Source: Pandoraea commovens
GTDB lineage: Bacteria; Pseudomonadota; Gammaproteobacteria; Burkholderiales; Burkholderiaceae
NCBI RefSeq assembly: GCF_902459615.1
Contig: NZ_CABPSA010000004.1
Location: forward strand, 372,001-436,000
Direction of reading: 5' to 3'
Length of the DNA stretch: 64,000 nt
Shown: in pieces, positions 39,547 to 47,520 of the stretch
Layout of the letters: every line of letters begins with the position of its first letter
How positions within the stretch are numbered: position 1 is the first letter of the stretch
The notes under the pieces: generated by a model
Databases searched by the model: none
Told to the model about the DNA's origin: nothing
Seen by the model: the letters and a program-made list of their open reading frames with translations, nothing else
Program-made: the position numbers and the translations under genes

Positions 39547-40797
39547 ATGGCTCTGATCGTACACAAATACGGCGGCACGTCGATGGGCTCGGTGGAGCGC
39601 ATCAAGAATGTCGCCAAGCGCGTGGCCAAATGGCATAAGGCCGGTCACAAGATGGTGGTGGTGCCGTCGGCGATGTCCGGCGAGACCAATCGTCTGCTGG
39701 GCCTGGCCAAAGAGATTTCGGCCAATCCGGATCCGCGCGAACTCGACGCTATTGCCGCCACGGGCGAGCAAGTGAGCGTTGGCCTGCTGGCAATGGCCCT
39801 CAAAGAGGCTGGCGTCGATGCCGTGAGCTACGCCGGCTGGCAAGTACCGATCAAGACCGACAGCGCTTTCACCAAAGCTCGCATTTCGGAAATCGACGAC
39901 AAGCGCGTCATGGCCGATCTCAATGCCGGCCGCGTGGTCGTCATCACCGGTTTCCAGGGGATCGATCCGAACGGCAACGTGACCACGCTCGGTCGCGGTG
40001 GCTCGGACACCTCGGCGGTGGCGGTCGCGGCCGCCCTCAAGGCCGACGAGTGCCTGATCTACACCGACGTCGATGGCGTGTACACGACGGACCCGCGTGT
40101 GGTCGACGAGGCCCGCCGCCTCGACAAGGTGACCTTCGAAGAGATGCTGGAAATGGCCAGCCTCGGTTCCAAGGTGCTGCAGATCCGCTCGGTGGAATTC
40201 GCCGGCAAGTACCAAGTCAAGACTCGCGTGTTGTCGAGCCTGACTGATCCGATGATCGCGCTCGACGAAGAAGCGCGCTCGGGCACGCTGATTACTTTTG
40301 AGGAAGACGAACAAATGGAAAAGGCCATCATCTCGGGTATCGCATTCCAGCGCGACGAGGCCAAGATCACCGTGCGTGGCGTGCCGGATCGCCCGGGCAT
40401 TGCGTACCAGATTCTCGGCCCGATCGCCGACGCGAACATCGATGTCGACATGATCATCCAGAACCTGAGCGTCGAGGGTAAGACCGACTTCACGTTCACC
40501 GTACCGCGCGGCGACTACCAGCGCGCCATGACGCTGCTGCAAAGCGACGTGCAGGGTCACATCGGCGCTGCCGAAGTCATCGGCGACCCGAAGGTGTCGA
40601 AGGTGTCGATCGTCGGTGTGGGCATGCGCTCGCACGTGGGTATCGCCAGCAAGGCGTTCCGCACGCTGTCGGAAGAGGGCATCAACATTCAGCTGATCTC
40701 CACGTCCGAAATCAAGATCTCGGTGCTGATCGACGAGAAGTACATGGAGCTCGCTGTGCGCGCGCTGCACAAGGCCTTCGAACTCGATCAGGCCTAA
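39547..40797 (+). CDS. lysC: Aspartate kinase
   Basis: 416 residues. It phosphorylates aspartate, the first step to lysine, threonine and methionine. The kinase domain begins with LIVHKYGGTSMGSVERIK and holds GRGGSDTSAVAVAAAL and YTDVDGVYTTDPR. Two ACT domains follow (from about 265), which give feedback inhibition by lysine/threonine. An internal ATG at 40315 with GAGGAAG eight bases before it (40300-40306) could yield a separate 160-residue ACT-only beta subunit, as in the alpha2beta2 aspartokinases. Confidence 0.94.
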   Translation: MALIVHKYGGTSMGSVERIKNVAKRVAKWHKAGHKMVVVPSAMSGETNRLLGLAKEISANPDPRELDAIAATGEQVSVGLLAMALKEAGVDAVSYAGWQVPIKTDSAFTKARISEIDDKRVMADLNAGRVVVITGFQGIDPNGNVTTLGRGGSDTSAVAVAAALKADECLIYTDVDGVYTTDPRVVDEARRLDKVTFEEMLEMASLGSKVLQIRSVEFAGKYQVKTRVLSSLTDPMIALDEEARSGTLITFEEDEQMEKAIISGIAFQRDEAKITVRGVPDRPGIAYQILGPIADANIDVDMIIQNLSVEGKTDFTFTVPRGDYQRAMTLLQSDVQGHIGAAEVIGDPKVSKVSIVGVGMRSHVGIASKAFRTLSEEGINIQLISTSEIKISVLIDEKYMELAVRALHKAFELDQA

Positions 40798-40975
40798 TCG
40801 ATCGAAGCGATCGTCATTGATCGCACGCCGTCACTTCGGACGGCAAAAAGACGTGTGAGCGTGATGCATGCGGCGCGCAACGGGATTTTCGGGCAGCGAT
40901 GCGGGAAAATTCCCGTGTACGTGTCGGGTGCATGACAGGTACGCAAAAAAAGTTGGGTTTCGATGCGGATAATGT

Positions 40976-41004
40976 TTGACGGCATCGAGAACAGCCGGTA
41001 GTAT
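40976..41004 (+). promoter_or_regulatory. Sigma70 promoter of tRNA-Ser
   Basis: TTGACG (40976-40981), a 17-base spacer and TAGTAT (40999-41004) make a strong consensus-like promoter. Transcription would start near 41011, about 37 bases before the tRNA 5' end. Confidence 0.8.
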
Positions 41005-41047
41005 CACGGTCTCGTCGCATCACCTCCCTGGTGCGACGACAAGTTTG

Positions 41048-41141
41048 GGAGACGTGGCCGAGAGGTCGAAGGCACTCCCCTGCTAAGGGAGCATCTGGGC
41101 CAAAACCTGGATCGAGGGTTCGAATCCCTCCGTCTCCGCCA
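41048..41141 (+). tRNA. serX: tRNA-Ser (anticodon GCU)
   Basis: Acceptor stem GGAGACG (41048-41054) pairs perfectly with CGTCTCC (41131-41137); discriminator G and an encoded CCA (41139-41141). Anticodon stem CTCCC/GGGAG (41075-41079, 41087-41091) with anticodon GCT at 41082-41084, reading AGC and AGU. The long variable arm (CATCTGGGCCAAAACCTGGAT region) is typical of tRNA-Ser. GGTTCGAATCC is the T loop. Confidence 0.97.
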
Positions 41142-41159
41142 AGTCGCCTTGGCGGAACA

Positions 41160-41193
41160 CCCCCGGCTCTTCGCGGAGAGCCGGGGGTTTTTT
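41160..41193 (+). terminator. Terminator of the tRNA-Ser gene
   Basis: Perfect 11-bp stem CCCCCGGCTCT / AGAGCCGGGGG (41160-41170 with 41177-41187), 6-nt loop, then TTTTTT. It lies 70 bases before the FKBP gene. Confidence 0.92.
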
Positions 41194-41262
41194 CTTTCCC
41201 GAGTTCGCGCGTTGGCGATACCTCGCGCGTCGATATCCTCTCTTCTTCGAGCGAGAACAACC

Positions 41263-41604
41263 ATGTCGACTGTCACTACCGATTCCGGCCTGCAATACGA
41301 AGACCTGCAAGTGGGCGATGGCGCTGAAGCCACCCCGGGCAAGACCGTGACCGTTCATTACACGGGCTGGCTGACCGACGGCAAGAAATTCGATTCCAGC
41401 AAAGACCGTAACGATCCGTTCGCCTTCGTGCTTGGCGGCGGCATGGTCATTCGTGGCTGGGACGAAGGCGTTGCCGGCATGAAGGTTGGCGGCAAGCGCA
41501 AACTCATTATTCCGGCCGAACTTGGCTACGGTGCACGCGGTGCAGGCGGCGTGATTCCGCCGAACGCCACCCTGGTCTTCGAGGTTGATCTGTTGGACGT
41601 CTGA
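41263..41604 (+). CDS. FKBP-type peptidyl-prolyl cis-trans isomerase
   Basis: 113 residues from ATG 41263 ([15 protein letters not shown]); the frame is open to 41149 through the terminator. A single FKBP domain, with [37 protein letters not shown] and [20 protein letters not shown] containing the ligand-pocket aromatic residues. No signal peptide, so cytoplasmic. A strong terminator follows. Confidence 0.93.
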   Translation: MSTVTTDSGLQYEDLQVGDGAEATPGKTVTVHYTGWLTDGKKFDSSKDRNDPFAFVLGGGMVIRGWDEGVAGMKVGGKRKLIIPAELGYGARGAGGVIPPNATLVFEVDLLDV

Positions 41605-41656
41605 AGCATCGAAACGCCGCCCGAACCACACTGAGGCGGCACAGTCGAAGCAACAG

Positions 41657-41697
41657 ACACCCCCGGTGCCTCGCAGGCACCGGGGGTGTTGTCTTTT
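41657..41697 (+). terminator. Terminator after the FKBP gene
   Basis: Perfect 14-bp stem (41657-41670 with 41676-41689, arms ACACCCCCGGTGCC and its complement), loop TCGCA, then TTGTCTTTT. Confidence 0.85.
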
Positions 41698-41757
41698 GGA
41701 GTTCATACATGTGTGCCGACGTCACGAGCGTGGGTTGCACAAAGGAGCCTTTACGAG

Positions 41758-43008
41758 GTGTCTCACTCTGTAAGTCCGCTTTCCCCCAGGTCCCCCGTCT
41801 CGCGATTCTGGTTCCCCTTCTCGCTGGTGCTCTTCGAGTTCGCGGTCTACATCTCGAACGACATGATCATGCCCGGCATGCCGCTCGTCACGCGCGAGTT
41901 CGGCGCGTCTGCGGAAATGACCACGCTGGCGCTGACCGCCGCCATGCTCGGCAACGCGAGTCTGCAATGGTTGCTCGGCCCGCTTGCCGACCGCTTCGGT
42001 CGCCGTCGTGTGCTGCTCTCCGGCCTCGTCATGTTCATCGTCGCGTGTCTCGCGGTGCACTACGTGCAGACCATGCCGCAGTTCATTGCACTACGCTTTC
42101 TGCAAGGCATGGGCTGCTGCTTCGTGCTGACGGTGGGGTACCCGACGGTGCATGAGGCGTTCGAGGAGAAGACGGCCGTGCGTGTGATGGCGCTCATGGC
42201 GAACGTGTCGTTGCTCTCGCCGCTGTTCGGACCACTCGCCGGTGCTGCCGTCGTGTCGTTCTGGCCGTGGCGCAGCATCTTCTGGCTGATTGCCATCGTC
42301 GCGGTGTTCTCGTTCGTCGGGTTGTATCGCACGATGCCGGAGCTGTCGCGTCACGATCGCAATGCGCTGAACGTCAAGCAACTCTGGGCTGGCTACAAGC
42401 TGCCGCTTTCCAGTGGACGATTCTGGCGCGGCGCGGTGCTCACGGGGCTCGCTGTGACGCCATTGCTCACGTGGATCGCACTGGGGCCGGTGTTCCTGAT
42501 CGAGCGCGCCGGGTTGTCGCAGATGCAGTACGCCATGCTGCAAGTGCCGGTGTTCGCGGCACTGATTCTCGGCAACGTGCTGCTCGCGCGTCAGGTGGGG
42601 CGCTGGTCGAACGGGCGTCTGCTGGCGACCGGAGTGGCAGCCATGCTGATCGGCGCGGCGGTGTCGCTCGTCGGTACCGCCATCCTCGCGCCGGGCTATC
42701 CGGCGTTGCTCATCGGCACGACGCTGCATGCGTTCGGTATGGGCATGTGCTACGGCGTGGTGTATCGCCAGTCGCTGTTCGCCGTCGACAGTCCCAACCG
42801 GGCGACGGTCGCAGGCATGCTCAGCATGATCACCATCGTCGTGGCCGTGGCCGTGATCGAGGCGATGAAGTTCGCTTACCTGCATTTCGGCGATGCCGCG
42901 CTTGGCATCGGTGCGATGCTGGCGGCGGCGCTTGTTGCAGTGCTCGCGGCGAATTTCGTTCCGCCGCCTGCGCAGGACACGCTCGCGCAATCGAGTCGGT
43001 CGCCGTGA
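41758..43008 (+). CDS. MdfA-like MFS multidrug exporter
   Basis: 416 residues from GTG 41758, chosen because AAGGAG (41742-41747) stands ten bases ahead and gives a length near MdfA (410); the frame is open to 41686. Twelve membrane helices. The first helix region VYISNDMIMPGMPLV, with an acidic residue inside the membrane, and LQWLLGPLADRFGRRRVLLSG are strongly MdfA-like. MdfA is a proton/drug antiporter of the inner membrane. Substrate here unknown. The lower-GC island begins after it. Confidence 0.85.
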   Translation: MSHSVSPLSPRSPVSRFWFPFSLVLFEFAVYISNDMIMPGMPLVTREFGASAEMTTLALTAAMLGNASLQWLLGPLADRFGRRRVLLSGLVMFIVACLAVHYVQTMPQFIALRFLQGMGCCFVLTVGYPTVHEAFEEKTAVRVMALMANVSLLSPLFGPLAGAAVVSFWPWRSIFWLIAIVAVFSFVGLYRTMPELSRHDRNALNVKQLWAGYKLPLSSGRFWRGAVLTGLAVTPLLTWIALGPVFLIERAGLSQMQYAMLQVPVFAALILGNVLLARQVGRWSNGRLLATGVAAMLIGAAVSLVGTAILAPGYPALLIGTTLHAFGMGMCYGVVYRQSLFAVDSPNRATVAGMLSMITIVVAVAVIEAMKFAYLHFGDAALGIGAMLAAALVAVLAANFVPPPAQDTLAQSSRSP

Positions 43009-43418
43009 GCGATTCGGAAGGCCGGGGTGGTCGCCGCGACTTATCTCTTTTCCCGCAATAATTCCGCATTCGTGCGGTTTGCGGCAAAAGACGTCGAAAT
43101 CGATGGCGCTTCGGCCTGTCCGATCGAGTGCAGATTCCTGAATTCAGCGAATCACCTAAAAGCCCGTCATTCCATGGAGTTCAGAAAACCATTCGACTAA
43201 CCTCCACATGAACGTTGCGAACTTAATAGATACGTAGTTCGAGTGGATGCGGGGAGTGTTAATGGCGAAGCAGCCATTGGTTATTTCTTAACGCTTGCAA
43301 AGGATGGGTGTCGAAAGGTTGCGTTGGCAGACGGGTGCAAACAGAAATAGAACGGACCAAATAAGCAGAATTCTTGCGCGCGGATTCCTTCTCAGTCGGG
43401 AAGTGCCCATATTCAGTC
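43009..43418 (+). other. Upstream region of the diiron monooxygenase locus
   Basis: 410 bases with no gene. CCGCA-TTCG-TGCGG-TTT (43064-43080) may terminate the MFS gene. Base composition falls visibly compared with neighbours. A sigma54-like TTGGCAGACGGGTGCAA (43324-43340) has GG and GC separated by nine bases, one short of the strict ten. No regulator gene or recognisable insertion sequence is present. Confidence 0.45.
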
Positions 43419-44924
43419 ATGGCGCTATTGGAACGCGCGGAATGGTACGACATTGCCCGGTCTACCAATTGGACTTCGACGTATGTAGAAGAGTCGGAAC
43501 TGTTCCCGGATCTGATGACGGGCAGTATGGGTATTGCGGTCGAAAGCTGGGAAGCGTTCGACGAACCGTACAAGATTAGCTATCCAGAGTACGTGCGTGT
43601 TCAACGTGACAAGGACGCTGGCGTTTATTCTGTCAAGGCGGCACTCGAGCGCAGTCAACTGTACGAGAACGCGGACCCGGGGTGGTTGTCGGTTCTCAAG
43701 CTTCACTACAGCACTTTGGCGCTGGTCGAATACGTTGGTATGCATGCACAAGCGCGCATGGTGCGATTCGGCCGCGCGCCGGGCATGCGGAACATGGCGA
43801 CCTTCGGCATGCTCGACGAGAGCCGGCATACGCAAATTCAATTGTATTTCGCCCATGAATACTGTACGAAAGACCGACAGTTCGATTGGACGCACAAGCT
43901 TCTCCACACCAATTCGTTAGCCAGTGTCGCGACGCGTTCTAGCGCCGATGACGTGGCCCATTCGCGTAGCGCGGCCGAAATCGCAGTGATGCTGAGCTTT
44001 GGGCTCGAAACGAGCTTCACCAATATGCAGTTCCTCGGCCTGGCCTCCGATGCTGCCGAGGTCGGGGATTTTACCTTCTCCAGCCTGATATCCAGCATTC
44101 AGACCGACGAAGCCCGTCATGCCCAGATCGGCGGCTCGGTGCTGAAAATCATGATCGACAACGGCCGCGTGGCGCAGGCACAAAAGCTCGTCGATATCGC
44201 CATCGCACGCTCCTGGTACGTCTTCTGTGTGCCTGCCGGTACGGCGATGGATTATGGGATGCCCCTGGATCGCAGAAAGCAGTCATTCCGGGAGTTCATG
44301 CAGGAATGGATTTTCGATCAATTTGAACGTTCGCTGATCGAGATGGGGCTTTCCCGCCCGTGGTACTGGGATCAGATGATCGCCGAGTCGCAGTATCAGC
44401 ACCATGCCTATCAGCTTGCCGCATGGTTCTGGCGCCCGGCCATGTCGTGGAACCCGGCGGCCGGCGTGACGCATGGGTGTCGCGACTGGCTTGAGGAAAA
44501 ATACCCGGGATGGAACGACACCTTTGGTAAAGCCTGGGACGTCATCATCGAGAATCTGCTAGCGGGAAAGCATGAACTGACATTGCCCGAGACGGTTCCG
44601 ATCATCTGCAACTTGAATCAGTTGCCGATCTGCGCGATCCCTGGCGACGGGTGGAGCGTCAAGGACCATCCTCTGGAATATAACGGCCGCACCTATCACT
44701 TCAATTCGGAAATCGAACGGTGGGTGTTTGAGCAGGATCCGAGACGCTACCGTGATCACTTGAGTCTGGCGGACCGCTTGCTCGCAGGCAAGATTGTCCC
44801 GCCCGATTTGGCCGGCGCACTCAAATATATGGGCCTGGCTCCCGGCGAAATGGGCGATGACGCGCACGGATACCGCTGGGTTGAAACCTACCGCAATAAT
44901 CCTTACGAGCGAAAGGCCGCATGA
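43419..44924 (+). CDS. Toluene-monooxygenase-type diiron hydroxylase, alpha subunit
   Basis: 501 residues from ATG 43419; ATG 43374 would add 15 unconserved residues. Clearly homologous, end to end, to the alpha subunit of toluene 4-monooxygenase (TmoA, 500 residues). All six iron ligands are present at identical numbers: Glu104, Glu134, His137, Glu197, Glu231, His234; also the oxygen-activating Thr201, Asn202 and Gln228. Pocket residues differ from T4MO: Leu100 (Ile), Val103 (Gly) and Gly107 (Ala). Base composition is lower in GC than the flanking genes. Gamma and beta subunit genes follow, but no reductase, ferredoxin or effector. The substrate is unknown. A weak GGGAAG lies 15 bases ahead of the ATG. 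Confidence 0.9.
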   Translation: MALLERAEWYDIARSTNWTSTYVEESELFPDLMTGSMGIAVESWEAFDEPYKISYPEYVRVQRDKDAGVYSVKAALERSQLYENADPGWLSVLKLHYSTLALVEYVGMHAQARMVRFGRAPGMRNMATFGMLDESRHTQIQLYFAHEYCTKDRQFDWTHKLLHTNSLASVATRSSADDVAHSRSAAEIAVMLSFGLETSFTNMQFLGLASDAAEVGDFTFSSLISSIQTDEARHAQIGGSVLKIMIDNGRVAQAQKLVDIAIARSWYVFCVPAGTAMDYGMPLDRRKQSFREFMQEWIFDQFERSLIEMGLSRPWYWDQMIAESQYQHHAYQLAAWFWRPAMSWNPAAGVTHGCRDWLEEKYPGWNDTFGKAWDVIIENLLAGKHELTLPETVPIICNLNQLPICAIPGDGWSVKDHPLEYNGRTYHFNSEIERWVFEQDPRRYRDHLSLADRLLAGKIVPPDLAGALKYMGLAPGEMGDDAHGYRWVETYRNNPYERKAA

Positions 44925-44948
44925 GGCCGGGGCAATGGGAGCGCGCAT

Positions 44949-45209
44949 ATGGCCGACTTTCCGATGATTTCAAACTTTCAGTACGACTTTGTGCTGCTGC
45001 TGGTCACCGTCGATACCGAAGATACGATGGACGAAGTGGCTGCCAAGGCGGCATTTCATTCCGTCGGTCGGCGCGTCGCGCCTCGGCCGGACAAAGTTGT
45101 GAGGGTGCGTCGCCAGGGGGGAGAGTCTTTCTTTCCGCGAGAGGCAAAGTTGATCGAAACGGACATTAAGCCGATGGAGGCGCTTGAATTCATTTTTTGC
45201 GATAAGTGA
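44949..45209 (+). CDS. Toluene-monooxygenase-type hydroxylase, gamma subunit
   Basis: 86 residues, the size of TmoB (84). The phrases DEVAAKAAFHSVGRRVAPRP and FFPREAKLIETDIKPMEALE align with TmoB from memory. Gamma subunits have a ubiquitin-like fold and cap the alpha-beta dimer. GGGAG lies seven bases ahead of ATG 44949. It is 24 bases after the alpha gene, so the three subunits form one transcript. A ferredoxin remnant starts seven bases after its stop. Confidence 0.87.
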   Translation: MADFPMISNFQYDFVLLLVTVDTEDTMDEVAAKAAFHSVGRRVAPRPDKVVRVRRQGGESFFPREAKLIETDIKPMEALEFIFCDK

Positions 45210-45216
45210 GTGGGCC

Positions 45217-45286
45217 ATGCGAATCCGGAGAGTTTGTTCTCTTGACGAATTCTGGCCAGGCGAGACATCTTTGATGCGAGGCGGAA
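45217..45286 (+). pseudogene. Truncated Rieske ferredoxin gene (tmoC remnant)
   Basis: ATG 45217 opens a frame reading MRIRRVCSLDEFWPGETS, closely like the N-terminus of T4MO ferredoxin TmoC (which I recall as MSFEKICSLDDIWVGEM). After about 23 codons the similarity stops just where the beta-subunit ATG (45287) begins in another frame; the reading frame then runs on meaninglessly to 45393. None of the Rieske Cys/His ligands remain. Position directly after the gamma gene is where tmoC lies in complete operons. Best read as the scar of a deletion removing most of tmoC and all of tmoD. Confidence 0.75.
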
Positions 45287-46279
45287 ATGGACAATTCCGA
45301 AACCCTGAAGCCATTGAAGACCTGGAGTCATCTGGCGTCGCGGCGGCGCAAACCGAGCGAATACGAAATCGTATCGACCAATCTCACGTATGACGGAGAT
45401 AATCCGGAAGCCCCGTTCGAGCTTGATCCGAACATGGAGATGTCGCAATGGTTCATGCAATATCGCCATGGCGCAGCGTTGAAGCACCCCGACTGGGAAG
45501 CATTTCGGGATCCGGATGAGTTGGTGTATCGCACCTACAATCTGCTCCAGGACGGACAGGAAGCCTATGTATTTGGCCTGCTGGACCAGTTTTCCGCCCG
45601 GGGCCACGACGTCATGCTTGAGCGCCACTGGGCCGGTACGCTGGCGCGTCTATACACCCCGGCGCGTTTCTTGTTCCATGCCCTGCAGATGGGATCTGCG
45701 TATCTGGCGCAGATGGCGCCAGTCTCGACCATTGTGAATTGCGCGGTCTTTCAGGCCGCCGACTCCCTGCGTTGGTTGACGCATACGGCGTACCGAACCA
45801 AGGAGCTTTCCTCCACGTTCAAGGATATGGGGTTCGGTAGCGACGAGCGCCGGTGCTGGGAGCAGGACTCGGCATGGCAGGGCTGGCGCAAGCTTGTCGA
45901 GCATGCGCTTGTTGCCTGGGACTGGGGCGAGAGCTTCGTGGCACTGAATTTGGTGGTCAGGCCCGCCGTGGAAGGTGCGGTGTTGCGCGGCCTGGGTCAG
46001 GCGGCCAGAAAAAACGGTGATACGTTACTTGGGTTGTTGATCGACTCCCACGTTGCCGACGCTCAACGACATCGACGCTGGGCCGCCAAGTTGGTGGAAA
46101 TGGCGTTGACACAGGAGGCGAACCGGCCCGTCATTGCGGGCTGGCTGAAAAAGTGGGAGCCTCTGGCCGACGATGCTGTGGCCCGTTATTGTTCGGCGCT
46201 GCCCGATGTGCAGGAAGCCGAAGAGGAAACCATCGCGGCAGCACGCGATTTCAGACGTGGCATGGGCTTGTCCTCATGA
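45287..46279 (+). CDS. Toluene-monooxygenase-type hydroxylase, beta subunit
   Basis: 330 residues, like TmoE (about 327). Conserved phrases include KTWSHLASRRRKPSEYEIVS, LVYRTYNLLQDGQEAYV, ADSLRWLTHTAYRTKELS and LLIDSHVADAQRHRRW. The beta subunit has the alpha fold without iron ligands and forms the (alpha-beta-gamma)2 core. The upstream GAGGCGG, part of the ferredoxin remnant, now serves as ribosome binding site. Terminated at 46350. The reductase (tmoF) expected next is absent. Confidence 0.9.
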   Translation: MDNSETLKPLKTWSHLASRRRKPSEYEIVSTNLTYDGDNPEAPFELDPNMEMSQWFMQYRHGAALKHPDWEAFRDPDELVYRTYNLLQDGQEAYVFGLLDQFSARGHDVMLERHWAGTLARLYTPARFLFHALQMGSAYLAQMAPVSTIVNCAVFQAADSLRWLTHTAYRTKELSSTFKDMGFGSDERRCWEQDSAWQGWRKLVEHALVAWDWGESFVALNLVVRPAVEGAVLRGLGQAARKNGDTLLGLLIDSHVADAQRHRRWAAKLVEMALTQEANRPVIAGWLKKWEPLADDAVARYCSALPDVQEAEEETIAAARDFRRGMGLSS

Positions 46280-46349
46280 CCTAAGCGCCCCCCTCAGACA
46301 CACGCGTTCACTTGTTCGGTCCGTGCATTCGAGATCAAGCGAAAAAATG

Positions 46350-46378
46350 CCAGCGAAGGTAAATCGCTGGTTTTTTTT
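46350..46378. terminator. Bidirectional terminator after the hydroxylase genes
   Basis: Stem CCAGCGA/TCGCTGG (46350-46356 with 46364-46370), 7-nt loop, then eight T; AAAAAA before the stem gives a T-run on the other strand for the opposing lpxO-like gene. Confidence 0.9.
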
Positions 46379-46389
46379 AGGGTGGTGCA

Positions 46390-47283
46390 TCAACTGTGAG
46401 CGCGTTCGTCGCCCACTGTTTCTGCGTGTCCAGCATCAGAGGTCTCTGCGCTGTCGTTCGGCGGGTTGGCTGTCGTCGCGCCCCCGGCCCGTGTCGTTGG
46501 TGATCCAGGTGCCGCTGGCGCAGGCGTCGCGTAGTAGTCGCGCTCCCACTTCTCGTGATTGGTCTTGGCCTGCTGCAACTCCGGCGTGAGCGGGGCAAAC
46601 GACAGCAGCAGCTTGTTGAGCCAAGACACGGGCGTTTTGCAGGGGCGCTCGAAGTCGACGAACAGCACCACGCGCGTCTCGTCGGTGTCGTTGTGCACCT
46701 GATGCTCGTAAGCGTCGTCGAAGATCACAGCGCGATTCGCTTGCCAGACATAGCGTTGTCCGTCGACCTCAATCCAACACTTCTCGCGCTCGCGCGGCAC
46801 TTTCAGTGCCAGATGCAGCCGCAGTACGCCGTTATACGGGCCGCGATGCAGGGGAATCTTCTTGCCCGGCGACAGGATCGAGAAGAAGGCCGTGCGAAGA
46901 CCCGGAATGCCATCGAGGGCAGCGGCAGTTGCCGGGCAGCGGGCGAGGTTGCGCTCGGCACGCATGCCGTAACCGAGGAAGACGAACGTCTGCCACTGAT
47001 GGTCTTGCGTGATGGTGGCGACGTCGGGAGAGATCTCGTGGAACGCGGGCAGACGTCCTGGTGTGGCGAGTACGGCTTCGAGTTCGCGGGCGATGGCCGG
47101 TGCCTGTGCCTCGATCGCTTCGACCCAGGGGAACTGGGCGTTATCGAAAATGGGCTTGTCGCCAACCAGCGAGTGACGCGCAATGCTGCGTTGCGCCGCT
47201 TCCACACACTGAAAGAAAAATTTGGCGAGCCAGCGGGGCAGGGTACGGTTGGGGTTCTGCACGGGCGATCGTGTGGCACTCAA
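46390..47283 (-). CDS. LpxO-like aspartyl/asparaginyl beta-hydroxylase family protein
   Basis: 297 residues from TTG 47283, chosen because GGAGG lies six bases upstream; a GTG at 47262 is the alternative. Fe(II)/2-oxoglutarate dioxygenase fold with metal His in LHRGPYNGVLRLHLAL and DDAYEHQVHNDTDE, and the co-substrate Arg in ETRVVLFVDFER. LpxO hydroxylates the 2-position of the secondary lipid A acyl chain; the sequence fits that group better than the protein-hydroxylating one, by inference. The C-terminal tail of 40 residues is Thr/Ala/Pro-rich. It faces the hydroxylase operon across the terminator. Confidence 0.8.
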   Translation of the reverse strand: MSATRSPVQNPNRTLPRWLAKFFFQCVEAAQRSIARHSLVGDKPIFDNAQFPWVEAIEAQAPAIARELEAVLATPGRLPAFHEISPDVATITQDHQWQTFVFLGYGMRAERNLARCPATAAALDGIPGLRTAFFSILSPGKKIPLHRGPYNGVLRLHLALKVPREREKCWIEVDGQRYVWQANRAVIFDDAYEHQVHNDTDETRVVLFVDFERPCKTPVSWLNKLLLSFAPLTPELQQAKTNHEKWERDYYATPAPAAPGSPTTRAGGATTANPPNDSAETSDAGHAETVGDERAHS

Positions 47284-47520
47284 CGTCGGCCTCCAGGGCG
47301 GAAATGAGGGAACCGGACCGGCGCGCCTGTGTCTTTCAGTGCGGTGAACGCCGGGCTTTTGGGTACAATTGTCGCGCGGTCCGGCCGTGACGCCAAGCCT
47401 CATGCGGGAAATGTGCGTGAGGCAGTGGTTACGAGATGTTTCGGGCGGATCGAAGGGGTGGGGCTGGATGCGTCCGGATCCCGGGGCAGGCTGGCGCTGG
47501 CCGACCAACACAGGAGACGC

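Noticed and set aside
43324-43340. Sigma54-type -24/-12 promoter before the diiron hydroxylase genes
   Set aside because: TTGGCA and TGCA elements are present but GG and GC are nine, not ten, bases apart, a spacing sigma54 does not normally tolerate.
45184-45393. A 69-codon gene overlapping the hydroxylase beta subunit start
   Set aside because: Only the first part from 45217 resembles a ferredoxin; beyond 45287 it is an out-of-frame reading of the beta gene, so it is reported as a remnant, not a gene.
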